Positions 1 through 8,037 of a stretch of 64,000 nucleotides of DNA are shown one piece after another. The stretch is from Streptomyces spinosisporus (GTDB lineage Bacteria > Actinomycetota > Actinomycetes > Streptomycetales > Streptomycetaceae), in the NCBI RefSeq assembly GCF_022698145.1, contig NZ_JALDAX010000001.1, positions 1,138,036-1,202,035 on the forward strand, given 5' to 3'. The stretch's first letter is position 1. Each line of letters starts with the position of its first letter. Position numbers and translations under genes: made by a program. The notes under the pieces are model-generated. The model saw only the letters and a list, made by a program, of their open reading frames with translations, did not search any database and was not told the origin of the DNA.

Positions 1-273
1 GCCGAACTGGTCAAGCTCATGGTCCACCGTGACGCGCGGGGGCAGGGGCTCGGCCGCCGCCTCCTGACCACCGCCGAGGAGGCCGCCGCCGAAGCGGGCA
101 TCACGCTTCTGCATCTGGACACGGAGACCGACAGCCTCGCGGAGCACCTCTACGCGGCGGCCGGCTGGACCCGGATCGGCGCGATACCCGACTACGCGGC
201 CGCCCCGGACGGCGTGCTGCGGCCCACGTCGATCTACTTCAAGAAACTGATCCCCGCCGCTCCCACCAGGTGA
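1..273 (+). CDS. GNAT-family N-acetyltransferase, C-terminal part (5' end outside the window)
   Basis: The reading frame is open from base 1 and ends at TGA 271-273, so only the last 90 residues are visible. The start of the visible part holds the acetyl-CoA pyrophosphate-binding signature of GNAT enzymes (RDARGQGLGRRLL, the Q/R-x-x-G-x-G/A motif A), followed by an amphipathic helix and a beta strand with LHLDTETDS, then the usual C-terminal strand pair ending in YFKKL. The family moves an acetyl group from acetyl-CoA to an amine in the cytoplasm. The substrate cannot be told from this fragment. An internal ATG at 19 exists but the upstream codons are coherent GNAT sequence, so it is not the real start. 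Confidence 0.85.
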   Translation, partial: AELVKLMVHRDARGQGLGRRLLTTAEEAAAEAGITLLHLDTETDSLAEHLYAAAGWTRIGAIPDYAAAPDGVLRPTSIYFKKLIPAAPTR

Positions 274-303
274 TTGTCAGTGGCAGCGGCTACGGTGCTG
301 GGC

Positions 304-663
304 ATGCCGGATGCCGAAGACGTACGCCGTATCTGCCTCGCCCTGCCGGACACGACGGAGAAGGTCGCCTGGAGCATGCCCACGTTCCGGGTCGCGGGCA
401 AGATGTTCGTCACGCTGCCCGAGGACGAGACCTCGATCGCGGTGCGCTGTCCCAAGGAAGAGCGTGACGAACTGGTCCTGGCCGAGCCGGACAAGTTCTG
501 GATCGCCGACCACGAGGCGATGTTCGCCTGGGTGAGAGCCCGTCTGTCCGCCATCGAGGACGAGGACGAGCTGCGCGACATCCTCACCGACTCCTGGCGC
601 CAGGCCGCCCCGCCCCGACTGCTGGACGCCTATCCGGAGTTGGGGGTCCAGGGCGGGAGCTGA
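304..663 (+). CDS. MmcQ/YjbR family DNA-binding-like protein
   Basis: A 119-residue protein beginning MPDAEDVRRICLALPDT, the classic opening of the MmcQ/YjbR (CyaY-like fold) family, with the conserved middle (W-S-M-P-T-F-R-V-x-G-K-M-F-V) and a C-terminal helix around AMFAWVRARL. Full family length is about 115-125 residues, which supports the ATG at 304. In-frame TTG 274 and GTG 280/295 would only add a short unlike extension. It follows the GNAT gene by about 30 bases on the same strand and may be co-transcribed. The biological role of the family is poorly defined; members fold like CyaY and some are called DNA-binding proteins without strong proof. Confidence 0.85.
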   Translation: MPDAEDVRRICLALPDTTEKVAWSMPTFRVAGKMFVTLPEDETSIAVRCPKEERDELVLAEPDKFWIADHEAMFAWVRARLSAIEDEDELRDILTDSWRQAAPPRLLDAYPELGVQGGS

Positions 664-744
664 AAACCCTTCGGGGGTTGTCGGTGCCGCGTGGCATGAT
701 CCGGTGCGGGTGCGGGTGTGGCAGCCGGGGGAGGGGAGTGCGGG

Positions 745-2073
745 ATGACGACCGGAGGACGTGACATCGTTGCCGACGCGGAAGCGGGGCGGGCGGTGAC
801 CAGGCGGCCGGTGTGGTCGCGGGACTTCGGTCTGTTCTTCGTCGCCCGAGCCGTCGCCCGGCTCGGCGACACGATGCTCCCCGTCGCCCTCGCCGCAGGC
901 CTGCTGCAGCACGGGTACGGCGCGGGTGCGGTCGGACTCGCCATGGCCGCGACGGCCGCCGCCTTCGCCGGACTGGTCGTCTTCGGCGGCGTCATCGCCG
1001 ACCGCTTCAGCACCCGCAAGCTGATGATCGGCGCCGACCTGGTGCGTCTGGGCACGCAGTCCCTCGCCGCGGTGCTCTTCTACTCCGGGCACGTCGTGCT
1101 CTGGCAGATCTGCGCCATCGGCTTCGTCAACGGCGTCGCGGGCGCCGTCTTCCAGCCCGGCGTCGCGAGCACGGTGCCCCGGCTCGCCTCCGACGTCCAG
1201 GGCGCCAACGGCGCCATACGCATCGCCGAATCCTCCGCCCAGCTCGCCGGCCCCGCCGCCGCGGGCCTCCTGGTCGGCTTCGCCTCACCCGGCGGAGTCT
1301 TCGCTGCCCACGCCGCCACCTACGCGATCAGCGCCCTGTGCCTGCTGCTGCTCCGCCTGCCCGCACCGGCCGCCGACGCCGGGACGTCGCACCACGGCGG
1401 CTCGGGCGCCTTCCGCGCCGACCTGGTGGAGGGCTGGCGCGAGTTCCGGTCCCGCACCTGGCTGTGGGGCGTCATCGCCATCTGGTGCGTCTACATGATC
1501 GCCGTCTGGGGGCCCACGGTCCCGCTCGTCGCCACAGAGGTGGTGCAACAGCACGGCCCGCGCGCGTACGGCCTGGTCAACTCGGCCCTCGGCGCGGGCA
1601 CCGTCGTAGGCGGGCTCCTGGCCCTGCGCCTGAGACCCCGCCGTATGCTGCGCGCTGGCGCGGTCTCCCTGTTCGCCTTCGCGGGCTTCCCGGCGACGGT
1701 CGGTGCGGGCCTGGACGTACCGTTCATGGCGGCGGGAGCGGCTGTCGCCGGGGCCGGGATGTCCTTCTGGGGCGTCATGTGGGCGACCAGCGTCCAGACC
1801 CAGGTCCAGCCCGACGTCCTCAACCGCATCCACGCCTACGACGTCGCCGGCTCCCTCGCGATGATGCCGGTCGGTCAGGCCCTGGCAGGCCCCGCCGCCT
1901 CCGTTGTGGGCGCCGACCACGTCCTTCTCTTCGCGGGCACCGTCAGCTTCGCCATCCCCCTCGCCATGCTGTCGGTCCCGGCGATCCGGAACCTGATCCG
2001 CGCCGACGCCCCGAAGCCGATCACGGCCCCGGGCCCGCTGCACGACCGCTCCTGCCCGGAACCGACGACCTGA
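745..2073 (+). CDS. MFS transporter (drug-export type)
   Basis: A 442-residue polytopic membrane protein with about twelve hydrophobic segments, so a major facilitator exporter in the cytoplasmic membrane driven by proton exchange. The loop between helices 2 and 3 carries the MFS signature (FGGVIADRFSTRKLMI), and the N-terminal WSRDFGLFFVARAVARLGD resembles the MFS_3/enterobactin-exporter-like subgroup. ATG 745 is chosen because GAGGGGAG at 731-738 lies just upstream; GTG 718 in the same frame would precede that site. No regulator gene is adjacent. The substrate is unknown. The gene ends shortly before tRNA-Pro. Confidence 0.85.
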   Translation: MTTGGRDIVADAEAGRAVTRRPVWSRDFGLFFVARAVARLGDTMLPVALAAGLLQHGYGAGAVGLAMAATAAAFAGLVVFGGVIADRFSTRKLMIGADLVRLGTQSLAAVLFYSGHVVLWQICAIGFVNGVAGAVFQPGVASTVPRLASDVQGANGAIRIAESSAQLAGPAAAGLLVGFASPGGVFAAHAATYAISALCLLLLRLPAPAADAGTSHHGGSGAFRADLVEGWREFRSRTWLWGVIAIWCVYMIAVWGPTVPLVATEVVQQHGPRAYGLVNSALGAGTVVGGLLALRLRPRRMLRAGAVSLFAFAGFPATVGAGLDVPFMAAGAAVAGAGMSFWGVMWATSVQTQVQPDVLNRIHAYDVAGSLAMMPVGQALAGPAASVVGADHVLLFAGTVSFAIPLAMLSVPAIRNLIRADAPKPITAPGPLHDRSCPEPTT

Positions 2074-2130
2074 CCGGCCGCCGAGGCCCCGCCGCGGAAA
2101 AGCCATTCACGACCACCGACCCGAGTGCGG

Positions 2131-2136
2131 TATGGT
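2131..2136 (+). promoter_or_regulatory. Probable -10 box of the tRNA-Pro promoter
   Basis: TATGGT lies about 45 bases upstream of the tRNA 5' end and matches the TANNNT pattern; a TTCACG at 2106-2111 could be a poorly spaced -35 (19-base spacer). This is a sequence-only guess. Confidence 0.4.
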
Positions 2137-2181
2137 TTCTGTGCACGTCGGGCCCGGGGAAACCCCAGGTCAGACAGGCAC

Positions 2182-2258
<77 letters not shown>

Positions 2259-2372
2259 GCTTGGATGCAGGTCGGAGGCCGTTCTCTCGTTTGCGGGAGG
2301 GCGGCTTTTCGCGTTCCTGGAGGGCTGGTGGTCGCAGTGTGGTCGCAGGCCGGGGTTGGGGCCGGGCTGCGG

Positions 2373-2571
2373 TGGCGTTGAAGGGCGGCGGGACGGGGGA
2401 CCGCAGCCGGTGGAGGGCTTCACGCAGCCGCCGGATGTGGTCGCGTGGTGATCGCAGCTGCTTCGGCCGGGCCTGCCGGTCGGCTTTCTGCTCGGCCAGT
2501 GTGAGGGTCTCCTCGATGGTGTCGACGGCCTCGCGGGCGGCCTGCCGGGTGAGGTGGCTGTAGAGGGCGGC
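2373..2571 (-). pseudogene. Degraded C-terminal tail of a tyrosine integrase next to tRNA-Pro
   Basis: Read on the minus strand, this stretch encodes ALYSHLTRQAAREAVDTIEE followed by a charged helix, which resembles the last helix of actinobacterial tyrosine recombinases, where the catalytic tyrosine sits in a Y-S-H motif. No HxLR box, no upstream catalytic domain and no start codon are present, so only the tail survives. It runs towards tRNA-Pro, the orientation expected when an integrative element sits in a tRNA 3' end. The rest of 2262-2800 shows no other gene: open frames crossing the tRNA are artefacts. Resemblance rests on one short segment, so confidence is moderate. Confidence 0.45.
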
Positions 2572-2744
2572 GTTGGGGCGGGGTGGCCAGGTGAGGGACA
2601 AGCCCGCGCGGCCGCCGGCCATTCCTCGCCCGCTGTGGCAGTGAGCGTGAGGTGACTGGTGCTCTTGCACCAGGTCAGCGGAGTGTAGAAGCAGCCGGTG
2701 CCGCAGCGGCGGAGGGGCAGTCGCTTCTTGGTGCCTCGGCGCGA

Positions 2745-2778
2745 GGCCCCGCCGGGAGCGCATGGCTCCGGCGGGGCC
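2745..2778 (-). terminator. Hairpin downstream of the small gene at 2802
   Basis: Arms GGCCCCGCC...GGAGC and GCTCC...GGCGGGGCC give about 14 base pairs with one bulged G and a five-base loop, 23 bases beyond the stop of the minus-strand gene. There is no T-run, which is usual for Streptomyces terminators. Confidence 0.55.
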
Positions 2779-2801
2779 CTGGCGGGTTCAGTAGGCGGGC
2801 G

Positions 2802-3041
2802 TCACGGCCGGTCGGCCAGCTCCGACTCGGCGATCCGTACGGCCTCCACTACGAACGCCGCGGGCAACCGCCCACCGTCCTGCCGGCCGAGGAAGCGCAC
2901 TTCGTCCTCCTCGAAACCGCGGGTCACCGCGCACAGGAACTCGGATCCGCCCGGCAGTTGGTAGAACTCCACCGAATACAGGTCCTCCGTCATGTCGGTG
3001 GAGACGATGACCTCGACGTCGAGGCCTCCGACCAGGGCCAT
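2802..3041 (-). CDS. Small acidic protein, candidate immunity partner of the upstream RHS toxin tip
   Basis: A 79-residue acidic protein starting at ATG 3041 (MALVGGLDVEVIVSTDMT), 11 bases after the stop of the RHS reading frame and on the same strand. An earlier in-frame start at 3092 would overlap the RHS gene. It has alternating beta and alpha character, no membrane segment and no domain I can name. In polymorphic toxin systems, the small gene directly after the toxin end of an RHS gene normally encodes a specific immunity protein; small, acidic and adjacent fits that role. This function is inferred from position only. Confidence 0.6.
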   Translation of the reverse strand: MALVGGLDVEVIVSTDMTEDLYSVEFYQLPGGSEFLCAVTRGFEEDEVRFLGRQDGGRLPAAFVVEAVRIAESELADRP

Positions 3042-3052
3042 GGGATGCGTCC

Positions 3053-5925
3053 TCACTTTGCGTATTCCGAGGGATCGACGAAGCCTATCCAACCGCCGTC
3101 GGCGGTGAACTGGGCTCCCTTTCCATCGGGGTAGCGGTAGTCGATGATGTCGCCGTGCGTGCCGTGGGTACGCCTCGTCACCGTGATGTCCTCGCTGTTG
3201 AGCAGGTCATTGAGCCACTTCTCGCCGACGGCGTTCCAGGCGTCGGGGTTCTTTTTCCCTTCTGGAATGGGCCAGCCGTTCGGGTTGCCCTTGCGGCCCG
3301 CGTGCTTGGCCGCGGCCCGGCCGGCGTTGCTGTATGGGAACTTCTTGCCCTTGTCCGAGGGATCGTCCTGCTTGGCGATCCTGAGCAGATCGTCCTTGTC
3401 GGGCAGTCCTGCCGCCATCGCAGGGAGCTTCGATGCCGTTCCGGCGTCTCCCTTGGCCGCCTTCTTGAAGAGGTTCTTCATGAAGTGCCGGGCGATCCCG
3501 ACCAGGTTGAACATGGACGCCGCTTCGGTGAAGTCGCTGCCGGCGTCGTAGTTCTTGGTGTTCTCGTCGACGCCGTGCTTCTCGGTGAACTCCTTGTAGC
3601 CGTCGTTGACACCACAGCTGGAGTTGCCGCCCCAGCACCAGGGCTCGGTCGCGTACTCGATGGCGTCGAGGCCCTCGGTGATGGCGTTGCCGATGCCGCC
3701 GAGGATGTCCTTGAAGCTGCCCTGCTCGCGGGCGTCTTCCGGCTCCTTGCTGTCGCAGATGCCGTAGTTGCGCTGCACCAGGGGGCAGGAGTCGGCTTTG
3801 GCGGAGGCATAGTTGGCGCTGCCCATGGTCGACATGCCGCCGGAGTTCGCGGACTGGCTCGCCCGCCAGCGGACGTAGTTCAGCACCGCCATCACGGCCC
3901 GCACGACGGCGTGGATCAGCGCGATGAGCGCGCCGAAGAACTTGCCGTCGGGGTCGGCGAAGGTGACCGGATTGTTGTTGCTGTAGGCGTAGCCGTTGAT
4001 CTGCTGCGGGTCGGAGAAGCCGGCGACGGGGTCGACGCTGACGAAGCGTCCGGAGGTCGGGTCGTAGTCCCGGGCGCCGAGGTGGACGAGGCCGGTCGGG
4101 TCCTTGGTGCCGCCGACGAAGTGTTTCTCGCCGACCCAGGCACCGGCCGTCTTCCCCCGGTCCTCGCCGAACGGCGTCATGTGCCGCCGGGTGACCGCCT
4201 GCGTGGCAGCGTCGACCTGCACGCTCGCGGTGCCGTTGTGGTCGCTTGCGATCCAGGTCAGTCCGGCCGGCGTGCGTACGGCGACGCTCTGTCCGCCGTG
4301 GACGTAGTAGCGGGTGGCCTCCACCTTGCCGCTCGCCTTGTCCAGCCGCAGTTCGGTCTCGCCGAGGTAGAGCGTGGTTCCGGTCTTGTCGCGCCGGATG
4401 AGCCGGCTGCCGTCGGCGTCGTCGAGGAACTCGGTGACCGTACCGTCGGCCTCGGTGACCTTCTGCAGGGTGTTCTCTGTGTTCCAGTCGAGGTCCTGCG
4501 TCCGTCCGCCAACGGTTCGGGTGTCGGTGTTGCCGGCGAGGTCATAGGTGTAATCGGTGGTGGCGGTGACCGCGCCGTCCTCCTTGGTCTCGGTGGAGGC
4601 CAGAGCGTGCGGGCGGGTCTGGTCGGCCGTCTTGTAGATGTACGAGGACGTCGTCCCGGCCAGATGGTCTGTGGCCGTCTCGCGGTTGCCGGCGCTGTCG
4701 TAGGTGAACGACTGCCAGTACGCGGCCGGGCCACCCACGATGTCCTTGCCGGGCGCTGTGGCGCAGTCGGCGGTTGTCGTCCACGCGGACTTCAGCCGGC
4801 GGTGACCGTCGTAGGCGAAGCACTGCCGGTCGCCCGGACTGATCGCCTTCTCCTCGATCTCCAGGGGTTGCCGGCGAGGTCGTAGCGGTAGGCGACGTCG
4901 GAGTCCGTGCCCGAGTGGGTCTCGGAGACGACGCTCTGCCGGGCGAGCCGCTTGGTGCCGCTCTCGTAACTGCGGTTGATCTCCGTCCAGTTCGCGGTCG
5001 AGGAAACGCCCAGGGTGGTGCGGATCTGCTCACCGGCCGGGAGGTAGTCCGTGTTCTGGACGATGCCGGTCAGGCCCTTGAGCGTGTCCGGCATCCGCTG
5101 CTCGGTGTAGCCGTAGTCCAGGACCTCCTGGTCGAGGCCGCCCATCGAGGGGATGGTCCGCTTCTTCAGGGTGCCGTCGGTGTTGTAGGCGTTGGTGATC
5201 GTCCACACACCGGAGGCGCTGGCCAGCGCGCCCTCGCTCTTGCTGATCGTGTACTGCTCGTTCAGGACGCGGTAGAGCTTGTCGTACTTGGCGTTGGTCT
5301 TCGCGTACACGTCACCGGCCTTGCCGCCGACGTACCGGATCGCCGACGTCAGCTGGCCCTTGGCGACCGTGTCGTAGGTCCAGCGCGCCAGATACCGTCC
5401 GTCCTCGGGGGCGGGCTTGCCGTCGACGACGGGCATTCTGCCGTCCAGGCGGCCGGTGGGGCGGCCGAGCGGGTCGTAGGTGTAGCCGAGGGTCTTGCCG
5501 CGTGCGTCGGTCGTCGCCACGAGCTGGTCGAGGTCGTCGAACTCGTAGGAGGTCGCGCCCGCGTCAGGGTCCGTGGTGCTGTCCTTGCGGCCCAGGAAGT
5601 CGTAGCCGAACGCCCAGCGGTTGCCGTCGTCGTCCTTGACCTCGGTGAGCCGGTCCGCGTGGTCGTACCCGTAGGTCAGGCGGGTGAACCTCGTGCTCAC
5701 TGCGTTGCCGTCGTACTCGAGCTTCTCGACCGTGCGGCCGCGGGCGTCCACCTTCTCGCGGACGGCCGGGGCGCCGACGGGGGGCTCGACCAGGGTGGTG
5801 TCACCGCTGTAGGTGTGCTTGGTGCGGGAGAACTCCTTGCCGTTGGTGAGTGTCCTCTCGATCGTCGCCCGCCCCGCGCCGTCGTAGGTGGTTTCGGTCC
5901 CCGTCGGCGCGGCCGTGTCCCGACG
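3053..5925 (-). pseudogene. RHS/YD-repeat protein, 5'-truncated and frameshifted, with toxin-like C-terminus
   Basis: The minus strand from about 5925 to 3053 encodes YD repeats (for example YDGAGRAT, YGYDHADRLTEVKDDDGNR, YTYDPLGRPTGRLDG), then the RHS core ending with LGARDYDPTSGRFVSVDP and NPVTFADPDG, then about 245 unique residues. Such proteins form a cocoon around a C-terminal toxin. Two lesions are visible. The homology stops abruptly near 5925 with no start or export signal, although family members are usually twice as long. At 4864-4867 the four-base G run (CCCC on the coding strand) shifts the frame: YDLAGNP leads into nonsense, while the other frame resumes as LEIEEKAISPGDRQCF, so one base is missing. 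The frame from 4866 down to the stop at 3053 is open. The last ~100 residues (from KKFPYSNAGRAAAKHAGRKG) look like a compact domain with conserved-looking H, R and W residues, possibly nuclease-like; I cannot name it. Confidence 0.8.
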
Positions 5926-5930
5926 GTGCG

Positions 5931-5968
5931 AAGGGTCCTCGCAGGCAGTTGCCTGTGGGGGCCTTTTT
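5931..5968 (+). terminator. Long imperfect hairpin followed by a T-run, at the RHS breakpoint
   Basis: AAGGGTCCTCGCAGGC / GCCTGTGGGGGCCTTT pairs over about 16 bases (four G-T pairs) around loop AGTT, followed by TTTTT. It is a good intrinsic terminator only for plus-strand transcription, yet no plus-strand gene precedes it. It lies exactly where RHS homology ends, so it may be a relic of the DNA that was joined to the RHS fragment. Confidence 0.55.
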
Positions 5969-6058
5969 CGCGTGGGCCGGGACGGTTTCCGCCACCGAGG
6001 CCCGGAGGCGATCCGTTGCTCGACGCGGGCGGACGGCGACCGGACGTCCGACGCGCTG

Positions 6059-6093
6059 CGGTCGCCGCGGCCTCGGGCGGGCCGCGGCGACCG
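6059..6093 (-). terminator. Perfect 14-bp hairpin after the MFS gene
   Basis: CGGTCGCCGCGGCC (6059-6072) and GGCCGCGGCGACCG (6080-6093) pair perfectly around a seven-base loop, 17 bases past the stop of the minus-strand MFS gene. Confidence 0.7.
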
Positions 6094-6110
6094 GATCCCC
6101 GGGCGGTTCC

Positions 6111-7394
6111 TCACGCCTGAGGTGCGCCTGCGGTGGCTCGGGTGCGGGTCGCGCGCAGGCGCTGGGCGAGCAGGGCGAGGGCGCAGAGGGTGGAGACCGC
6201 CGCCGCGTAGGTGACGAACGTGTCGTGCAGACCGGCGTGCGTGGTGGAGATGCCGGCGATCACCGCCGGGATGCTGAAGGCCAGGTAGGAGATGACGAAG
6301 GCGACGGAGAACAGCTCGCTGCGTTCGGCGGGGCGGGCTATCCGGGCCAGGGTGCCGAAGCTGGCGAGGGCGGAGCCGCCGAAGCCGACGCCGGCGATCG
6401 CGGTTCCGAGCGCGGCCGCGGTCAGGGAGTGCTCCTGCACACCGGTCAGGGCGACGGCCGTGCCGACGAGGAGCAGGGTCGCGCTGACGGCGAGGGTCCG
6501 TCCGACGGGCCAGCCGCGCAGGGCGAAGGCGGTGAGGAAGGCCGGGCCGGTGAGCAGGGTGACCACGAGTCCGCCGACGACGTGACTGGAGAGGCCGAAC
6601 AGACCGACGGCGACGGACGGGCCGAGCGAGAGGTAGAGGCCGCCGAGCGCCCAGCTCGCGATGAGGATCGGGACCAGGCTCAGCAGGTCGGCCCGCAGGT
6701 GGGGGGCGATCCGCAGGCGCGGCTGGAGCGAGCGGGCGGCCCCGGGCCGGCGCTGCGAGGTCTCGGGCAGGGCGGACAGGAGGGCGCCGGCCACCACGAG
6801 GGCGATGAGGAGCAGTACGTAGACGAGGCGGGTGGGGTGGGGGCCGTACTCGATGAGGAGTCCGCATCCGAGCGAGCCCAGGCCGAGTCCGAAGGTGGGC
6901 GCGGTGCCCGTGACGAGGCCCGCCCGGTGCGGGGCGTGCGCGGGGTTGAGGTCGGACAGGGCTGCGCCGAGCGTGGTCATGGCGGCCCCGGTGGCGATGC
7001 CCTGGATGAAGCGTGCCGTCAGCAGCAGTCCGACGCTGCCCGCGGTGAGGAACAGGACCATCGAGACGGCTTCGACGGCGATCGCGGAGAGCAGGACCGG
7101 CCGGCGGCCGAGGTGGTCGGAGAGGGAGCCGAGGACGAGCAGCGCTCCGAGCATGCCGAGCACGTAGACGGCGAAGACGGTGGTGAGGGTGGTGGCGGAG
7201 AAGTGCCATTCCTGCTGGTAGACGACATAGAGCGGGGAAGGTGCGCTGGAAGCGGCCAGGAACAGCACGAAGACGACGGCGAGGGAGGCGAAGGCGACGG
7301 GACGGCTCAGCCGTCGTCGCCTCTCCTCCGGTGGCTCTACCTGGTCGGTGGATGGCGAGGACGGCTGGAGCTGGGACGGGGCGGGACCGGACAC
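6111..7394 (-). CDS. MFS transporter
   Basis: A 427-residue protein with about twelve membrane segments after a charged N-terminal tail. The helix 2-3 loop has GSLSDHLGRRPVLL, the MFS signature, and APSPLYVVYQ in helix 1 is typical of an actinobacterial sugar/drug-efflux-like MFS subgroup. It exports an unknown compound across the cytoplasmic membrane. It starts at GTG 7394 and is divergent from a TetR gene at 7471, across a 76-base gap that holds a large inverted repeat, so it is very likely repressed by that TetR protein. Confidence 0.88.
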   Translation of the reverse strand: MSGPAPSQLQPSSPSTDQVEPPEERRRRLSRPVAFASLAVVFVLFLAASSAPSPLYVVYQQEWHFSATTLTTVFAVYVLGMLGALLVLGSLSDHLGRRPVLLSAIAVEAVSMVLFLTAGSVGLLLTARFIQGIATGAAMTTLGAALSDLNPAHAPHRAGLVTGTAPTFGLGLGSLGCGLLIEYGPHPTRLVYVLLLIALVVAGALLSALPETSQRRPGAARSLQPRLRIAPHLRADLLSLVPILIASWALGGLYLSLGPSVAVGLFGLSSHVVGGLVVTLLTGPAFLTAFALRGWPVGRTLAVSATLLLVGTAVALTGVQEHSLTAAALGTAIAGVGFGGSALASFGTLARIARPAERSELFSVAFVISYLAFSIPAVIAGISTTHAGLHDTFVTYAAAVSTLCALALLAQRLRATRTRATAGAPQA

Positions 7395-7410
7395 GGCGCG
7401 ACTCCAAAAG

Positions 7411-7456
7411 CAGTGATCGATGCGTTTGTGACGCTACCACTAACGCAACGATCAGT
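7411..7456. promoter_or_regulatory. TetR operator pair between MFS and tetR genes
   Basis: Two 20-base elements in inverted orientation, CAGTGATCGATGCGTTTGTG (7411-7430) and the reverse of 7437-7456 (CACTGATCGTTGCGTTAGTG), match at 17 of 20 positions. They fill the gap between the two divergent genes, as expected for a TetR repressor controlling both. Confidence 0.7.
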
Positions 7457-7470
7457 GCGATAATTTCCCC

Positions 7471-8037
7471 ATGGCTGACTCGTCGACCCAAGTACGTCCC
7501 GGCGGCCGCTCCGCGAAGGTGCGGGCGGCCGTCCACCGCGCCGTCGCGGAACTCCTCGCCGAAGAGGAGGCGGAGGCTCTGACCCTGCCCGCCGTCGCCG
7601 CGCGCGCCGGTGTGCACCCCACCACCCTGTACCGGCGCTGGGGGTCCACCGCGCAGCTGCTCAACGACGTCGCCACCAGCCGCTTCACCGGCGACCTGGT
7701 CGTCCCCGACTCCGGCTCCCTCGCGGGCGACCTCCAGCGCTGGCTCGCCGATGTGGCCACCGACGTCGCCGACCCGGACACGCTCGCGATCATGCGGGCG
7801 GCCATCGGCTCCGGACCGGCGGGCGGCTGTGCCTGCACCGAGGACCGCCACCGCCAGCTCGGCGCGATCATCCGGCGCGAACAGGACCGCGGGGGAGCGG
7901 CACTCGACGTGGAGTCGGCGGCGGACTTCCTTCTCGGCCCGCTGTACTACCGCGCCATCTTCACGCCCGAGCCCGCCTCTCCCGACTGGGCCCGCACGCT
8001 GGTGTCCACCTATCTGGCGACGCTCCGGACGCCCTGA
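7471..8037 (+). CDS. TetR/AcrR family transcriptional repressor
   Basis: A 188-residue protein with an N-terminal helix-turn-helix (LTLPAVAARAGVHPTTLYRRWGS, about residues 38-60), the pattern of TetR proteins, and a helical ligand-binding C-terminus containing a cysteine pair (GGCACTED). It starts at ATG 7471, right after the operator region, and is divergent from the MFS gene at 7394, so it most likely represses that pump and itself until a ligand, probably a pump substrate, binds. Its 3' end overlaps the end of the convergent LacI gene by 28 bases. The ligand is unknown. Confidence 0.9.
   Translation: MADSSTQVRPGGRSAKVRAAVHRAVAELLAEEEAEALTLPAVAARAGVHPTTLYRRWGSTAQLLNDVATSRFTGDLVVPDSGSLAGDLQRWLADVATDVADPDTLAIMRAAIGSGPAGGCACTEDRHRQLGAIIRREQDRGGAALDVESAADFLLGPLYYRAIFTPEPASPDWARTLVSTYLATLRTP

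Noticed and set aside
4866..4870. Programmed -1 frameshift in the RHS gene
   Set aside because: No heptameric slippery site or downstream pseudoknot is evident, and the gene is already 5'-truncated, so decay is more likely.
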